Notes under the pieces: model-generated | Seen by the model: only the letters and a program-made list of their open reading frames with translations | Told to the model about the DNA's origin: nothing | The model's database searches: none | Source: Cellulomonas marina | GTDB lineage: Bacteria > Actinomycetota > Actinomycetes > Actinomycetales > Cellulomonadaceae | Reading direction: 5' to 3' | NCBI RefSeq assembly: GCF_900111925.1 | Contig: NZ_FOKA01000008.1 | Coordinates: 144,390-208,389 of the forward strand | Length of the DNA stretch: 64,000 bases | Position numbers and translations under genes: made by a program | Shown here: positions 19,345 through 28,058 of the stretch, in pieces | How the letters are laid out: every line of letters begins with the position of its first letter | Numbering within the stretch: position 1 is the stretch's first letter

Positions 19345-20478
19345 GTGACCGACTACTACGCGATCCTCGGCGTCCAGCGCGACGCCACGCCCGAGCAGAT
19401 CAAGAAGGCGTACCGCAAGCTCGCCCGAGAGCTGCACCCCGACGTGGCCGGGGCCGACGCGGGCTCGGAGGAGCGGTTCAAGGACGTCAGCCGCGCCTAC
19501 GACGTGCTGGGCAACCCGGACAAGCGCCGGGCCTACGACATGGGCGCCGACCCCGCCTCCCCCGGGGGCATGGGCGGCGCGGGCGCCGGCTTCGGTTTCC
19601 AGGACATCTTCGAGACGTTCTTCGGCGCGGCCGCCGGCGCCTCGCAGGCCGCCCGCGGCCCCGTGCCGCGTGCCCGCCGCGGGCAGGACGCCCTCGTCCG
19701 GCTGGACATCGACCTCGCGGAGGCGGCGTTCGGCGTCCACCGGGAGATCCCGGTCGACACCGCGGTCGTCTGCCCGACGTGCTCGGGCACGTGCTGCCGC
19801 CCGGGGACGTCGCCGCGCACGTGCGAGGTCTGCGGCGGGCGCGGTTCGGTCCAGCGCGTGGCGCGCTCGTTCCTCGGTCAGGTCATGACGACGCAGCCCT
19901 GCGCGGCCTGCCAGGGCTTCGGCTCCGTCATCGCCGAGCCGTGCACGGACTGCTCCGGCGAGGGCCGGGTGCGCTCGCGCCGGACCCTGTCCGTCGACGT
20001 GCCCGCCGGCGTCGACACCGGCACGCGCATCAAGCTCACCGGTCAGGGCGAGGTGGGCCCCGCGGGCGGGCCCGCCGGCGACGTCTACCTCGAGGTGCGC
20101 GAGCGCCGGCACGAGACGTTCGTCCGGGAGGGCGACGACCTGCACGCCACGCTCGCGGTGCCCATGACGGCGGCGGCGCTGGGCACGGTCGTCCAGCTCG
20201 AGACGCTCGACGGCCCGCGCGACGTGGACCTGCGGCCGGGCACGCAGCCCGCGCAGGTCGTCACGCTCAAGGGCCTCGGCGTCGGCCACCTGCACGGCCA
20301 GGGCCGCGGCGACCTGCACGTGCACGTCGACGTCCAGGTGCCGACCGCGCTCGACGACGAGCAGGCCGACCTGCTGCGGCGGCTGGCGTCCCTGCGTGGC
20401 GAGGAGCGCCCCGACGCGCGCCTCGCGGCCCACGGCGGCGTGTTCTCCAAGCTGCGCGACAGGCTCGCAGGCCGGTGA
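19345..20478 (+). CDS. dnaJ: Chaperone protein DnaJ (DnaJ2-type)
   Basis: Hsp40 co-chaperone that stimulates DnaK and delivers unfolded proteins. 377 residues: J domain with DYYAILGVQRDATPEQIKKA and HPDVAGAD (HPD motif), a short Gly/Phe linker, a zinc domain with four Cys pairs and two C-terminal beta domains. The first zinc repeat reads CPTCSGTC, lacking the last Gly of CxxCxGxG; the others (CEVCGGRG, CAACQGFG, CTDCSGEG) are canonical. That first-repeat form is, as I recall, common in actinobacterial DnaJ2. GTG at 19345 follows GAAGAGAG. It is controlled by the CIRCE element upstream of hrcA and followed by rsmE after 28 bases. Confidence 0.96.
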   Translation: MTDYYAILGVQRDATPEQIKKAYRKLARELHPDVAGADAGSEERFKDVSRAYDVLGNPDKRRAYDMGADPASPGGMGGAGAGFGFQDIFETFFGAAAGASQAARGPVPRARRGQDALVRLDIDLAEAAFGVHREIPVDTAVVCPTCSGTCCRPGTSPRTCEVCGGRGSVQRVARSFLGQVMTTQPCAACQGFGSVIAEPCTDCSGEGRVRSRRTLSVDVPAGVDTGTRIKLTGQGEVGPAGGPAGDVYLEVRERRHETFVREGDDLHATLAVPMTAAALGTVVQLETLDGPRDVDLRPGTQPAQVVTLKGLGVGHLHGQGRGDLHVHVDVQVPTALDDEQADLLRRLASLRGEERPDARLAAHGGVFSKLRDRLAGR

Positions 20479-20506
20479 GCCCGCGCCGCCGGTGGGCGGG
20501 CCGGCC

Positions 20507-21289
20507 GTGAGCGCGCCGGTCTTCCTCACGGAGCCGGGCGAGCTGGACGGCGTGACCGCCGGCGGCACGTTCCTGCTCGGCGGCGCCGAGGGCCGGCACG
20601 CGGGTGTCGTGCAGCGCCGCGCGCCGGGCGAGCGCGTGGACGTCGTGGACGGGCGGGGGGTCCGGCTCGTCGCGCGCGTCGCCGCGGCCACGGCCGACGG
20701 CGTGGTCCTGGACGTCGAGGACAGGGTCGAGGAGCCGGGACCGCGCGTCCGGCTGGTGCTCGTTCAGGCGCTGGCCAAGGGCGACCGCGACGAGCTGGCG
20801 GTCGAGGCCGCCACGGAGCTCGGGGCCGACGTCGTGGTCCCCTGGCAGGCCGAGCGGTCCGTCGTCGTCTGGCGCGGGGAGCGCGCCGCGAAGAGCCGCG
20901 CGCGCTGGCTCGGCACCGTCCGGGCCGCGGCCAAGCAGTCCCGGCGGGCGCGGGTGCCGGACGTCGAGGCGGCGCTCGACACGGCCGGTCTCGCGCGGCG
21001 GGCGGCGGAGGTCGTGGGGGCCGGGGGTGCGGTCGTGGTCCTGCACGAGGAGGCGACGACCCCGCTGGCGGCGGTGCCGCTGCCGGGTGCGCCCGACGTG
21101 CCGGTGGACGAGCCGGTCGACGTGCTCGTCGTCGTCGGGCCGGAGGGCGGGATCGCCGAGCGGGAGACCGAGCGGCTCCTCGCCGCCGGGGCGGTGGCCG
21201 CGCGGCTGGCGCCGCACGTGCTGCGCACCTCGACGGCCGGTCCGGTGGCGCTCGCGCTGCTCGCCCAGCGGCTGGGCCGCTGGGGCTGA
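20507..21289 (+). CDS. rsmE: 16S rRNA (uracil-1498-N3)-methyltransferase RsmE
   Basis: Methylates U1498 of 16S rRNA using SAM. 260 residues from GTG 20507. The N-terminal PUA-like domain has FLLGGAEGRHAGVVQRRAPG. The SPOUT knot domain has LVQALAKGDRDELAVEAATE, LGADVVVPWQAERS, KSRARWLGTVRAAAKQSRR, VVVGPEGGIAERE and LAPHVLRTSTAGPVAL, which make the SAM-binding trefoil. The order hrcA-dnaJ-rsmE-phoH is conserved in actinobacteria, so it is probably partly co-transcribed with the heat-shock unit. 105 bases separate it from phoH, which has its own -10-like element. Confidence 0.95.
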   Translation: MSAPVFLTEPGELDGVTAGGTFLLGGAEGRHAGVVQRRAPGERVDVVDGRGVRLVARVAAATADGVVLDVEDRVEEPGPRVRLVLVQALAKGDRDELAVEAATELGADVVVPWQAERSVVVWRGERAAKSRARWLGTVRAAAKQSRRARVPDVEAALDTAGLARRAAEVVGAGGAVVVLHEEATTPLAAVPLPGAPDVPVDEPVDVLVVVGPEGGIAERETERLLAAGAVAARLAPHVLRTSTAGPVALALLAQRLGRWG

Positions 21290-21380
21290 GAGGCGGTCCC
21301 GCGGTCCGGACGGGGTCCGCGCACGGGCCGTCCCCCGCGGCCGCTGTGACCCCGGGCAGGTGCGTGCCGGGGGCCGTGGC

Positions 21381-21386
21381 TACGCT
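21381..21386 (+). promoter_or_regulatory. -10-like TACGCT for leaderless phoH
   Basis: Hexamer 8 nt before the GTG at 21395. No Shine-Dalgarno sequence precedes that GTG, which supports a leaderless mRNA. Confidence 0.5.
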
Positions 21387-21394
21387 GGTGCGAC

Positions 21395-22486
21395 GTGACC
21401 ACCCGCGTCGCCGCCCCGGGCGGCGGCGCCCCGACGAAGGAGCGCACGGCGACCGCCGAGCACATGACCTCACCGACGCAGTCCAGCGCCCGCCGCGAGC
21501 GGGGCGAGCCCGGGGGCCACGGCGCCCCCGCCCGGGTCGAGCACCGGATCACGGTGCCGCCCGAGATCCCCATGGTCGAGCTGCTCGGCCTCCGCGACGA
21601 GGTGCTGACGGAGATCGAGCGCGGGTTCTCGACCGTCTCCGTGCACGTGCGCGGCAACGAGGTGTCGCTGGCCGGTCCGGCCGGGGACGTCGCGCTCGTC
21701 GCGCGCCTCGTCGACGAGCTGGTCGAGATGACCGCCGGCGGCACGCCGCTGACCCCCGACGTCGTGCGCCGCACGGTCGGCATGCTGACCGAGGGGGCGC
21801 ACGCGCGCCCCGCGGACGTGCTGACCTTCAACATCCTCACCGCCCGCGGCCGGACGATCCGGCCCAAGACCGCGGGCCAGAAGGAGTACGTCGACGCCAT
21901 CGACCGCCACACGGTCACCTTCGGCATCGGCCCGGCCGGCACGGGCAAGACGTACCTCGCCATGGCCAAGGCGGTGCAGGCGCTGCAGTCCCGGCGCGTG
22001 AACCGCATCGTCCTCACCCGGCCCGCGGTCGAGGCGGGGGAGCGGCTGGGGTTCCTGCCCGGGACGCTGACGGAGAAGATCGACCCCTACCTGCGGCCGC
22101 TGTACGACGCGCTGCACGACATGGTGGACCCCGAGTCGATCCCGCGGCTCATGGAGGCCGGCACCATCGAGGTGGCGCCCCTGGCCTTCATGCGCGGCCG
22201 GACGCTCAACGACGCCTTCGTCATCCTCGACGAGGCGCAGAACACCACCACCGAGCAGATGAAGATGTTCCTCACCCGGCTCGGGTTCGGCTCCACCATC
22301 GTCGTCACGGGCGACGTCACGCAGACCGACCTGCCGGGCGGCAGCGTCTCCGGTCTGCGGGCGGTGCAGGACGTGCTGGCCGACGTCGAGGACGTGGTGT
22401 TCTGCCGCCTCACCTCGCAGGACGTGGTCCGCCACCGGCTCGTCGGGCAGATCATCGACGCCTGGGCGCGCTGGGACCGGCGCTAG
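21395..22486 (+). CDS. PhoH-family ATPase
   Basis: P-loop ATPase of the PhoH group, associated with RNA metabolism and encoded next to ybeY in most bacteria. 363 residues. After a 45-residue disordered start comes a KH-like region ([20 protein letters not shown]), then [18 protein letters not shown] (Walker A near residues 180-187), [18 protein letters not shown], and the Walker [21 protein letters not shown], and near the end [17 protein letters not shown] 21395 is preferred over an internal ATG at 21464 because of the -10 hexamer. It starts the phoH-ybeY-CNNM-era block. Confidence 0.94.
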   Translation: MTTRVAAPGGGAPTKERTATAEHMTSPTQSSARRERGEPGGHGAPARVEHRITVPPEIPMVELLGLRDEVLTEIERGFSTVSVHVRGNEVSLAGPAGDVALVARLVDELVEMTAGGTPLTPDVVRRTVGMLTEGAHARPADVLTFNILTARGRTIRPKTAGQKEYVDAIDRHTVTFGIGPAGTGKTYLAMAKAVQALQSRRVNRIVLTRPAVEAGERLGFLPGTLTEKIDPYLRPLYDALHDMVDPESIPRLMEAGTIEVAPLAFMRGRTLNDAFVILDEAQNTTTEQMKMFLTRLGFGSTIVVTGDVTQTDLPGGSVSGLRAVQDVLADVEDVVFCRLTSQDVVRHRLVGQIIDAWARWDRR

Positions 22487-22564
22487 CCTCTCCCGCGGGC
22501 ACCCGTCGTGGTGCCCGGCCCGCCCGACGAGCCGACGAGACGACGACAGGACGTGCACGCCACC

Positions 22565-23050
22565 GTGAGCATCGAGGTCACCAACGAGACCGGCCACGCG
22601 GTCGACGAGGCGGAGTTCGCCGCGCTCGCCCGGCACGTGCTGGACGCGATGCACGTGCACCCGCAGACCGACCTGTCGATCACGCTCGTCGGCACGGAGG
22701 TCATGTCCGACCTGCACGTGCGCTGGATGGACGAGCCGGGCCCCACGGACGTGCTGTCCTTCCCCATGGACGAGCTGCGACCCGGCCGCGAGGACGCCGT
22801 GACGCCCGCGGGGCTGCTCGGCGACGTCGTGCTGTGCCCGGAGGTCGCGGCCGTCCAGGCGCGCGCCGCCGGGCACAGCACCGTGGAGGAGCTCCTCCTG
22901 CTGACGACGCACGGGATCCTGCACCTGCTCGGGTACGACCACGCCGAGCCCGAGGAGGAGAAGGAGATGTTCGCGCTGCAGCGGCGGCTCCTGCTGACGT
23001 TCCTCGCCGGCCGCGGTGCGGACGGCTCCCTCGAGCGGACCCTCCCGTGA
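22565..23050 (+). CDS. ybeY: Endoribonuclease YbeY (16S rRNA maturation)
   Basis: Metal-dependent RNase for 16S rRNA 3' processing and ribosome quality control. About 161 residues: [18 protein letters not shown], then [53 protein letters not shown] and the zinc site [20 protein letters not shown] (HGxLHLxGYDH). The start is uncertain: GTG 22565 gives the typical S-I-E-V beginning; GTG 22553 is also in frame and has an ACAGG just upstream. Its stop overlaps the next GTG by 4 nt, fitting the conserved phoH-ybeY-CNNM-era operon. Confidence 0.94.
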   Translation: MSIEVTNETGHAVDEAEFAALARHVLDAMHVHPQTDLSITLVGTEVMSDLHVRWMDEPGPTDVLSFPMDELRPGREDAVTPAGLLGDVVLCPEVAAVQARAAGHSTVEELLLLTTHGILHLLGYDHAEPEEEKEMFALQRRLLLTFLAGRGADGSLERTLP

Positions 23051-24405
23051 CCGACGTCCCGGTGGCGCTGCTCGTCACCGTCGCGGTCCTGGCGATCGCG
23101 CTGGCGGCGACCCTGTCCGCGGGCGAGGTGGCCGTCGGGCGGGTCACGCGGGCCGCGGTCGCGGAGCTCGGGGCCGCCGGGCACCCCGCCGCCGCCCGCG
23201 TCGAGGCGCTGTCCCTGCACCACGGGCGCGTGCAGTCCGCGGCCTCGTTCGTGCGGATCGTGGCCGAGATGACCGCGACCGTCTGCCTCACGCTGGCGGT
23301 CGCGGACGCCACCGCCCTGCCGTGGTGGGGCGTCCTGCTCGTGTCCGTCGCGGTGTGCGCGCTCGTGGCGTTCCTCCTCGTGCGCCTGAGCCCCCGCCGC
23401 CTCGGCCGGCGCCACCCGGCGGCGACGCTCGCGCGGACGTGGCCGCTGCTCGTCGGCGTCACCGCGCTGGCCGGCGGCGTCGGGCGCCCCGAGAGCGTCG
23501 GGGAGCACGCGGAGGAGGAGCAGGAGGAGGAGCTGCGCGACATGGTCCAGCGCGTGGCCGAGTCCGAGGCCATCGAGGACGAGGAGCGCGAGCTGTTCCG
23601 CTCGGTGCTCGAGCTCGGGGACCGGCTCACGCGCGAGGTCATGGTGCCGCGGCCCGACATGATCACCGTGCACGCGGCGTCCCCCCTGCCCAAGGCGCTG
23701 TCGCTGCTGCTGCGCTCCGGGTTCTCGCGGGCGCCCGTCACCGGGGACTCCGTCGACGACCTGCGCGGGGTGCTCTACCTCAAGGACCTCGTGCGGCACC
23801 TGCAGGACGCGGGCGACGACGGGCGCACGCTCGTGGCCGACCTGGCGCGCCCGCCGGTCTTCGTGCCCGAGTCCAAGCCCGTGGACGCGCTGCTGCGCGA
23901 GCTCCAGTCGGGCTCCTCGCACCTCGCGCTCGTCGTCGACGAGTACGGCGGCATCGCCGGGCTGGTGACCATCGAGGACGCGCTGGAGGAGCTCGTCGGG
24001 GAGCTGACGGACGAGCACGACCCCGACGCACCGGTCGTCGAGGAGGTCGAGCCGGGCGTGTACCGCGTCCCGGCGCGGCTGGGTCGCGACGAGGTCGGCG
24101 AGCTGTTCGGCCTCGAGGTGGACGACGAGGACGTGGACAGCGCGGGCGGCCTGCTGGCCAAGGCGCTCGGCAAGGTGCCGCTGCCGGGCTCCGAGGGGGA
24201 GATCCACGGGCTGCACCTGCGCGCCGAGCGGGTCGAGGGACGCCGCAAGCGCCTGGCGACGGTGCTCGTCAGCCGCGCCCACGAGCCCGAGGCCGAGGAC
24301 GGGTCCGGCGGGGACGAGGACGGGCGTGAGCACGGACGCGAGCACGGTCGTGAGCACGGTCGTGACGACGAGCGCGTGCGCGCGCAGGACGGGGCCTCGC
24401 GGTGA
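23047..24405 (+). CDS. CNNM/CorC-type membrane protein with CBS pair
   Basis: 452 residues. The N-terminus is a CNNM (DUF21) transmembrane domain: [40 protein letters not shown] and a further helix near 100. An acidic stretch with [20 protein letters not shown] leads to the CBS pair ([17 protein letters not shown], then [20 protein letters not shown] and [20 protein letters not shown]) and the C-terminal CorC/HlyC domain. Related proteins affect Mg or Co export, but transport is not proven. The tail carries four Gly-Arg-Glu-His-type repeats (about 24326-24363). It overlaps ybeY and era by 4 nt each. Confidence 0.9.
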   Translation: MTDVPVALLVTVAVLAIALAATLSAGEVAVGRVTRAAVAELGAAGHPAAARVEALSLHHGRVQSAASFVRIVAEMTATVCLTLAVADATALPWWGVLLVSVAVCALVAFLLVRLSPRRLGRRHPAATLARTWPLLVGVTALAGGVGRPESVGEHAEEEQEEELRDMVQRVAESEAIEDEERELFRSVLELGDRLTREVMVPRPDMITVHAASPLPKALSLLLRSGFSRAPVTGDSVDDLRGVLYLKDLVRHLQDAGDDGRTLVADLARPPVFVPESKPVDALLRELQSGSSHLALVVDEYGGIAGLVTIEDALEELVGELTDEHDPDAPVVEEVEPGVYRVPARLGRDEVGELFGLEVDDEDVDSAGGLLAKALGKVPLPGSEGEIHGLHLRAERVEGRRKRLATVLVSRAHEPEAEDGSGGDEDGREHGREHGREHGRDDERVRAQDGASR

Positions 24406-25370
24406 CCGGCGGGCGGCCCTTCCGCGCCGGGTTCGCGTGCCTCGTCGGGCGCCCGAACGCCGGCAAGTCGACCCTGACCAACGCCCTCGTCGGGCAGAAG
24501 GTCGCCATCACCTCGGACCGGCCGCAGACCACCCGGCACACCGTGCGCGGGATCGTGCACCGCGCCGACGGGCAGGTCGTGCTCGTCGACACCCCCGGGC
24601 TGCACCGCCCGCGCACGCTGCTGGGCGAGCGGCTCAACGACCTCGTGCGCGGCACGCTGGCCGAGGTCGACGTCGTCGGTTTCTGCCTGCCCGCGGACCA
24701 GCGCGTCGGGCCCGGGGACCGGTTCATCGCCGAGCAGCTCGCGGCGCTGCGACCGCCGGAGGGCACGGCGGGGGCGTCCGCAGGTGCGGGGACACCGGTC
24801 GTCGCGGTCGTGACGAAGGCGGACCTCGTCGGGAAGGGGCGCCTGGCCGAGCACCTCCTGGCCGTGCAGGAGCTGGGCGCCTGGACGGACATCGTGCCGG
24901 TGTCGGCGCGGTCCGGCTACCAGGTGGACGTGCTCGTCGACGTCCTGCTGGGCCTCCTGCCGGAGGGGCCGCCGCTCTACCCGGAGGGCGAGCTGACGGA
25001 CGAGCCGGAGGCGGTCATGGTCGCCGAGCTCGTCCGGGAGGCCGCCCTCGAGGGCGTGCGCGACGAGCTGCCGCACTCCCTGGCGGTCGTCGTCGAGGAG
25101 ATCGTCGCCCGCGAGCCGCGCGAGGGCCAGGCCGGGCGGCCCCCGGTCGGGCCGCCGCTGCTCGACGTCCGGGTGGAGCTCTTCGTCGAGCGCGACAGCC
25201 AGAAGGCCATCGTCATCGGCAAGGGCGGGGCGCGGTTGCGCGACGTCGGCACGCGCGCCCGCCGCGAGATCGAGGCCCTGCTGGGCGCGAAGGTGTTCCT
25301 CGACCTGCACGTGCGGGTCGCCAAGGACTGGCAGCGCGACCCCAAGCAGCTCGGCCGGCTCGGCTTCTAG
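24402..25370 (+). CDS. era: GTPase Era
   Basis: Essential GTPase that binds 16S rRNA 3' end during 30S assembly. 322 residues: G1 GRPNAGKST at residues 16-24, G2 region ITSDRPQTTRHTVRG, G3 DTPG in VVLVDTPGLHRP, G4 TKAD, and a C-terminal KH domain with RDSQKAIVIGKGGARLRDVG. Start GTG 24402 overlaps the preceding stop by 4 nt. The TAG stop shares its last base position boundary with the GTG of the next gene (1-nt overlap), so transcription likely continues. Residues ETDADVE-like loops are not disturbed; the insert around residue 125 (EGTAGASAGAGTPV) is slightly longer than usual. Confidence 0.96.
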   Translation: MTGGRPFRAGFACLVGRPNAGKSTLTNALVGQKVAITSDRPQTTRHTVRGIVHRADGQVVLVDTPGLHRPRTLLGERLNDLVRGTLAEVDVVGFCLPADQRVGPGDRFIAEQLAALRPPEGTAGASAGAGTPVVAVVTKADLVGKGRLAEHLLAVQELGAWTDIVPVSARSGYQVDVLVDVLLGLLPEGPPLYPEGELTDEPEAVMVAELVREAALEGVRDELPHSLAVVVEEIVAREPREGQAGRPPVGPPLLDVRVELFVERDSQKAIVIGKGGARLRDVGTRARREIEALLGAKVFLDLHVRVAKDWQRDPKQLGRLGF

Positions 25371-26962
25371 TGGCCCCCGCCCGGGCCGCCGCCACCGGGC
25401 CCCGGTGGTGGCGGCGGCTGCGTCGCGTGGACCCGCACCGCGGCCTGCCCGCGACGGTCGGCGGCACCGCCGTGGCGCTCGTCGTGCTCGCCGTCGTCGG
25501 GTCCCTGCTCGGCCCGCAGTGGGCGCCGACGCCGCTGACCGACCCGCTGGAGGTCGCGGCGACCGGCACGACGGTGACGGGGGCGCCCCCGACGGCGGGG
25601 TACGCGACGACGCAGCGCGTGGTGGACGTGGTGCTCGACGGGGCGACCGTGCGGGCGCAGGTCACGGCGCCGGTCGGGGCCGGCGACGACCTGCCCGGCG
25701 TCGTGTTCGTGCACGGCGCGGGGACGGGCCGGTTCGTCCAGGCGTTCCGCGCGCAGGCCGAGGCGATGGCGCGCGCCGGGGTCGTCGCGATGGTCCCGGA
25801 CAAGCGGCTGGACACCTACACGCTCCGGCACCGCGACTACGAGGCGATGGCCGCCGACTACGCACGGTCCGTCGCGGTGCTGCGGGACCAGCCGGAGGTC
25901 GACCCGGCGCGGGTCGGCGTCTACGGGGAGAGCGAGGGCGCGTGGATCGCGCCCGTGATGGCCGCACGGGACCCGGGCCTGGCGTTCGTCGCGCTGGTGT
26001 CCGCGCCGGTCGTGCCGCCGCTGCAGCAGGCGGCCTTCGCGGCGGACTCCTACCTGCGCAACACCGGCGTGCCGCAGCAGGTGTTCCGCGCCATCCCGCG
26101 CGCCGTCGGGCTGTCGCTGCCGGGCGGCGGCTTCGAGTACGCGCGCTTCGACGTGACGCCCTTCCAGCGCCGCACGACCCAACCGCTGTTCGTCGCCTAC
26201 GGCACCGGGGACGCGTCCATGCCGCTGGTCCAGGGCGCGCAGCGGATCATCGCCGACGCCGCCGTGGCCGGGAACGTCGACGTCACCGTCCGCTACTACG
26301 CCGGCGCGAGCCACGGCCTGCGGGTGCACGGCGAGGTGTCGGCGGACTTCCTGCGCGACCTCACGGGCTGGGTCGCCGGCCTGCCCGCGACGGCCGGCAG
26401 CGCCCCCCGCATCGCCGGTGCGCAGCCCGTGCAGACCTACCTGGCCGGACCGGTGCCGCAGCCGCGGTGGCTGCGCGACGGGACGGTCGTGCTGGGGACG
26501 GTCGCCGCCGGCGCCGTGCTGCTGCTGCTCGCGCCCGCGGCGGTCGGCGTCGACCGGGCCCTGGACCCGTGGCGGCGCCGACGGGCCGCGCGGCACGGCA
26601 CCGCGCCGGTGCTGCGGCGGTTCGCCGCCGGCATCCGCGACCCGCTGCTGGTCCTGGCGCTGGCCACGGTCCTGACGGTCGCCGCGCTCGTCTGGTACCT
26701 GACGTCCGTGGCGCAGCTGGCGCTGGACTACGAGCGCAACGCGCTGGTCGTGCAGGGCGGGTGGGTGCTGGTGCGCGTCGTGGGGCTCGTCGCGGTGGTC
26801 GCGGGCGTGCTGCTGGTGCGGCGCGTGCGGGCACTGCGGCGCGCGGGGCAGCGGGCGGCCCCCGGGGCGGTCCGGGCGGGGGCGCTCTCGCTCGTGGTGG
26901 TCGCGGCGGCGGTCCTGCTCGTCGTGCTCGCCTACTGGGGCGTGTTCCAGCTGGGCATCTGA
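25370..26962 (+). CDS. Membrane-anchored alpha/beta hydrolase with C-terminal helices
   Basis: 530 residues. An N-terminal membrane helix (about 30-50, VGGTAVALVVLAVVGSLLG) precedes a hydrolase domain: VVFVHGAGTGRF (oxyanion region), VGVYGESEGAWIAPVMAARD (nucleophile Ser in GESEG), and a late His in YAGASHGLRVHGE. After residue 360 come about four more membrane helices (VVLGTVAAGAVLLLLAP, LLVLALATVLTVAALVWYL, VVGLVAVVAGVLLV, ALSLVVVAAAVLLVVLAY). The hydrolase domain should therefore lie outside the membrane. Substrate unknown; dienelactone-hydrolase/esterase-like. GTG 25370 begins on the last base of the era stop codon. It sits between the conserved era block and the kinase cluster. Confidence 0.82.
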   Translation: MAPARAAATGPRWWRRLRRVDPHRGLPATVGGTAVALVVLAVVGSLLGPQWAPTPLTDPLEVAATGTTVTGAPPTAGYATTQRVVDVVLDGATVRAQVTAPVGAGDDLPGVVFVHGAGTGRFVQAFRAQAEAMARAGVVAMVPDKRLDTYTLRHRDYEAMAADYARSVAVLRDQPEVDPARVGVYGESEGAWIAPVMAARDPGLAFVALVSAPVVPPLQQAAFAADSYLRNTGVPQQVFRAIPRAVGLSLPGGGFEYARFDVTPFQRRTTQPLFVAYGTGDASMPLVQGAQRIIADAAVAGNVDVTVRYYAGASHGLRVHGEVSADFLRDLTGWVAGLPATAGSAPRIAGAQPVQTYLAGPVPQPRWLRDGTVVLGTVAAGAVLLLLAPAAVGVDRALDPWRRRRAARHGTAPVLRRFAAGIRDPLLVLALATVLTVAALVWYLTSVAQLALDYERNALVVQGGWVLVRVVGLVAVVAGVLLVRRVRALRRAGQRAAPGAVRAGALSLVVVAAAVLLVVLAYWGVFQLGI

Positions 26963-27095
26963 GGTCCCGCCGCCACCGCCCGTCGCCGGCCGCCGCCGGC
27001 CGGCCGCGGTGCCCGGGATCCGGTGATCGTTTTCCCTCACGGCCTCGGCCCCCCGACCGATGGGTGGGCGACGGCTGCCGGGCGGGAGGGGTGCG

Positions 27096-28058
27096 ATGCG
27101 GACGCAGTGGGGTTCGGCCACCGACCGCGGCGCGGTGCGGGAGGTCAACGAGGACGCCCTGCTGGCGCACCCCCCGGTGTTCCTCGTCGCCGACGGCATG
27201 GGCGGGCACGACGCGGGTGACGTCGCCAGCCGCATCGCGGTCGAGGAGTTCGCCGACCTCGCGGGCCGCGGGGCCACGCCCGACGACGTGCACGCCTGCT
27301 TCCTGCGGGCCGCGCACCGCATCCGCACGGAGTTCACCGGCGGCCGCCAGGGCGGCACGACCGTCGCCGGCGTCGTCCTCACCCACGACGGCGGCCGTCC
27401 GCTGTGGCTGGTCCTCAACGTCGGCGACTCCCGCGTGTACCGGGTGACGGCCGACGGGCTGGTGCAGGTGAGCGTCGACCACTCCGTCGTCGGCGAGCTC
27501 GTCGCCGCCGGCGGCCTCGACGCCGCCGGAGCCCGGACGCACCCCGACCGGCACGTGCTCACGCGCGTGCTCGGCAGCACGGAGGTCGTCGAGCCGGACT
27601 ACTGGCTGCTGCCGGCCGCCGAGGGCGACCGGCTGCTCGTGTGCTCCGACGGGCTCACGCGCGAGCTGCACGACGAGGACGTCGCCGCCCTCCTGGCGCA
27701 CCCGGACCCCCAGGCCGCCGCGGCGGCGCTCGTGGACGCGGCGGTCGGGCGCGGGGCGCGGGACAACGTCACGACGGTGGTCGTGGACGCCGTCCCGGCC
27801 GGGCGCACGGCGACGGGCGTCCTGGTCGGCTCGGTCGGCGCGGCCCGGGCGGGGACCGGCCCGGTCGTCGGCCCGGCCGGTCCCGGCGTCCCCCCGGCCG
27901 ACGGGTGGGACGACGCGCGGGACGGCGTCACCGTCCCCCGGACCCCTCGTCCCCGCCCGTCCCTCGAACCCGGCGCGGTGGCCCGTCCGGACGTCGTCCC
28001 GTCCTCGCCGCCCGTCCCGACCGTCCCGCCCGTCCCACCGCCCGGAGGTGCCGCATGA
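27096..28058 (+). CDS. PP2C-type Ser/Thr protein phosphatase
   Basis: Metal-dependent phosphatase, 320 residues, probably reversing the kinase encoded two genes downstream. Family motifs appear in order: SATDRGAVREVNEDALLAH, FLVADGMGGHDAGDVAS (metal Asp), GGTTVAGVVL, VLNVGDSRVYRVT, LLVCSDGLTRELHDED and GARDNVTTVVVDA. The domain ends near residue 235; a Pro/Val/Arg-rich tail without a membrane helix follows. ATG 27096 is chosen because GGGAGGGG lies 5 bases upstream; an ATG at 27060 lacks a site. It is first in the cluster to 43903 and overlaps the next ATG by 4 nt (ATGA). Upstream 27020-27035 is unusually T-rich for this genome and could hold the promoter. Confidence 0.93.
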   Translation: MRTQWGSATDRGAVREVNEDALLAHPPVFLVADGMGGHDAGDVASRIAVEEFADLAGRGATPDDVHACFLRAAHRIRTEFTGGRQGGTTVAGVVLTHDGGRPLWLVLNVGDSRVYRVTADGLVQVSVDHSVVGELVAAGGLDAAGARTHPDRHVLTRVLGSTEVVEPDYWLLPAAEGDRLLVCSDGLTRELHDEDVAALLAHPDPQAAAAALVDAAVGRGARDNVTTVVVDAVPAGRTATGVLVGSVGAARAGTGPVVGPAGPGVPPADGWDDARDGVTVPRTPRPRPSLEPGAVARPDVVPSSPPVPTVPPVPPPGGAA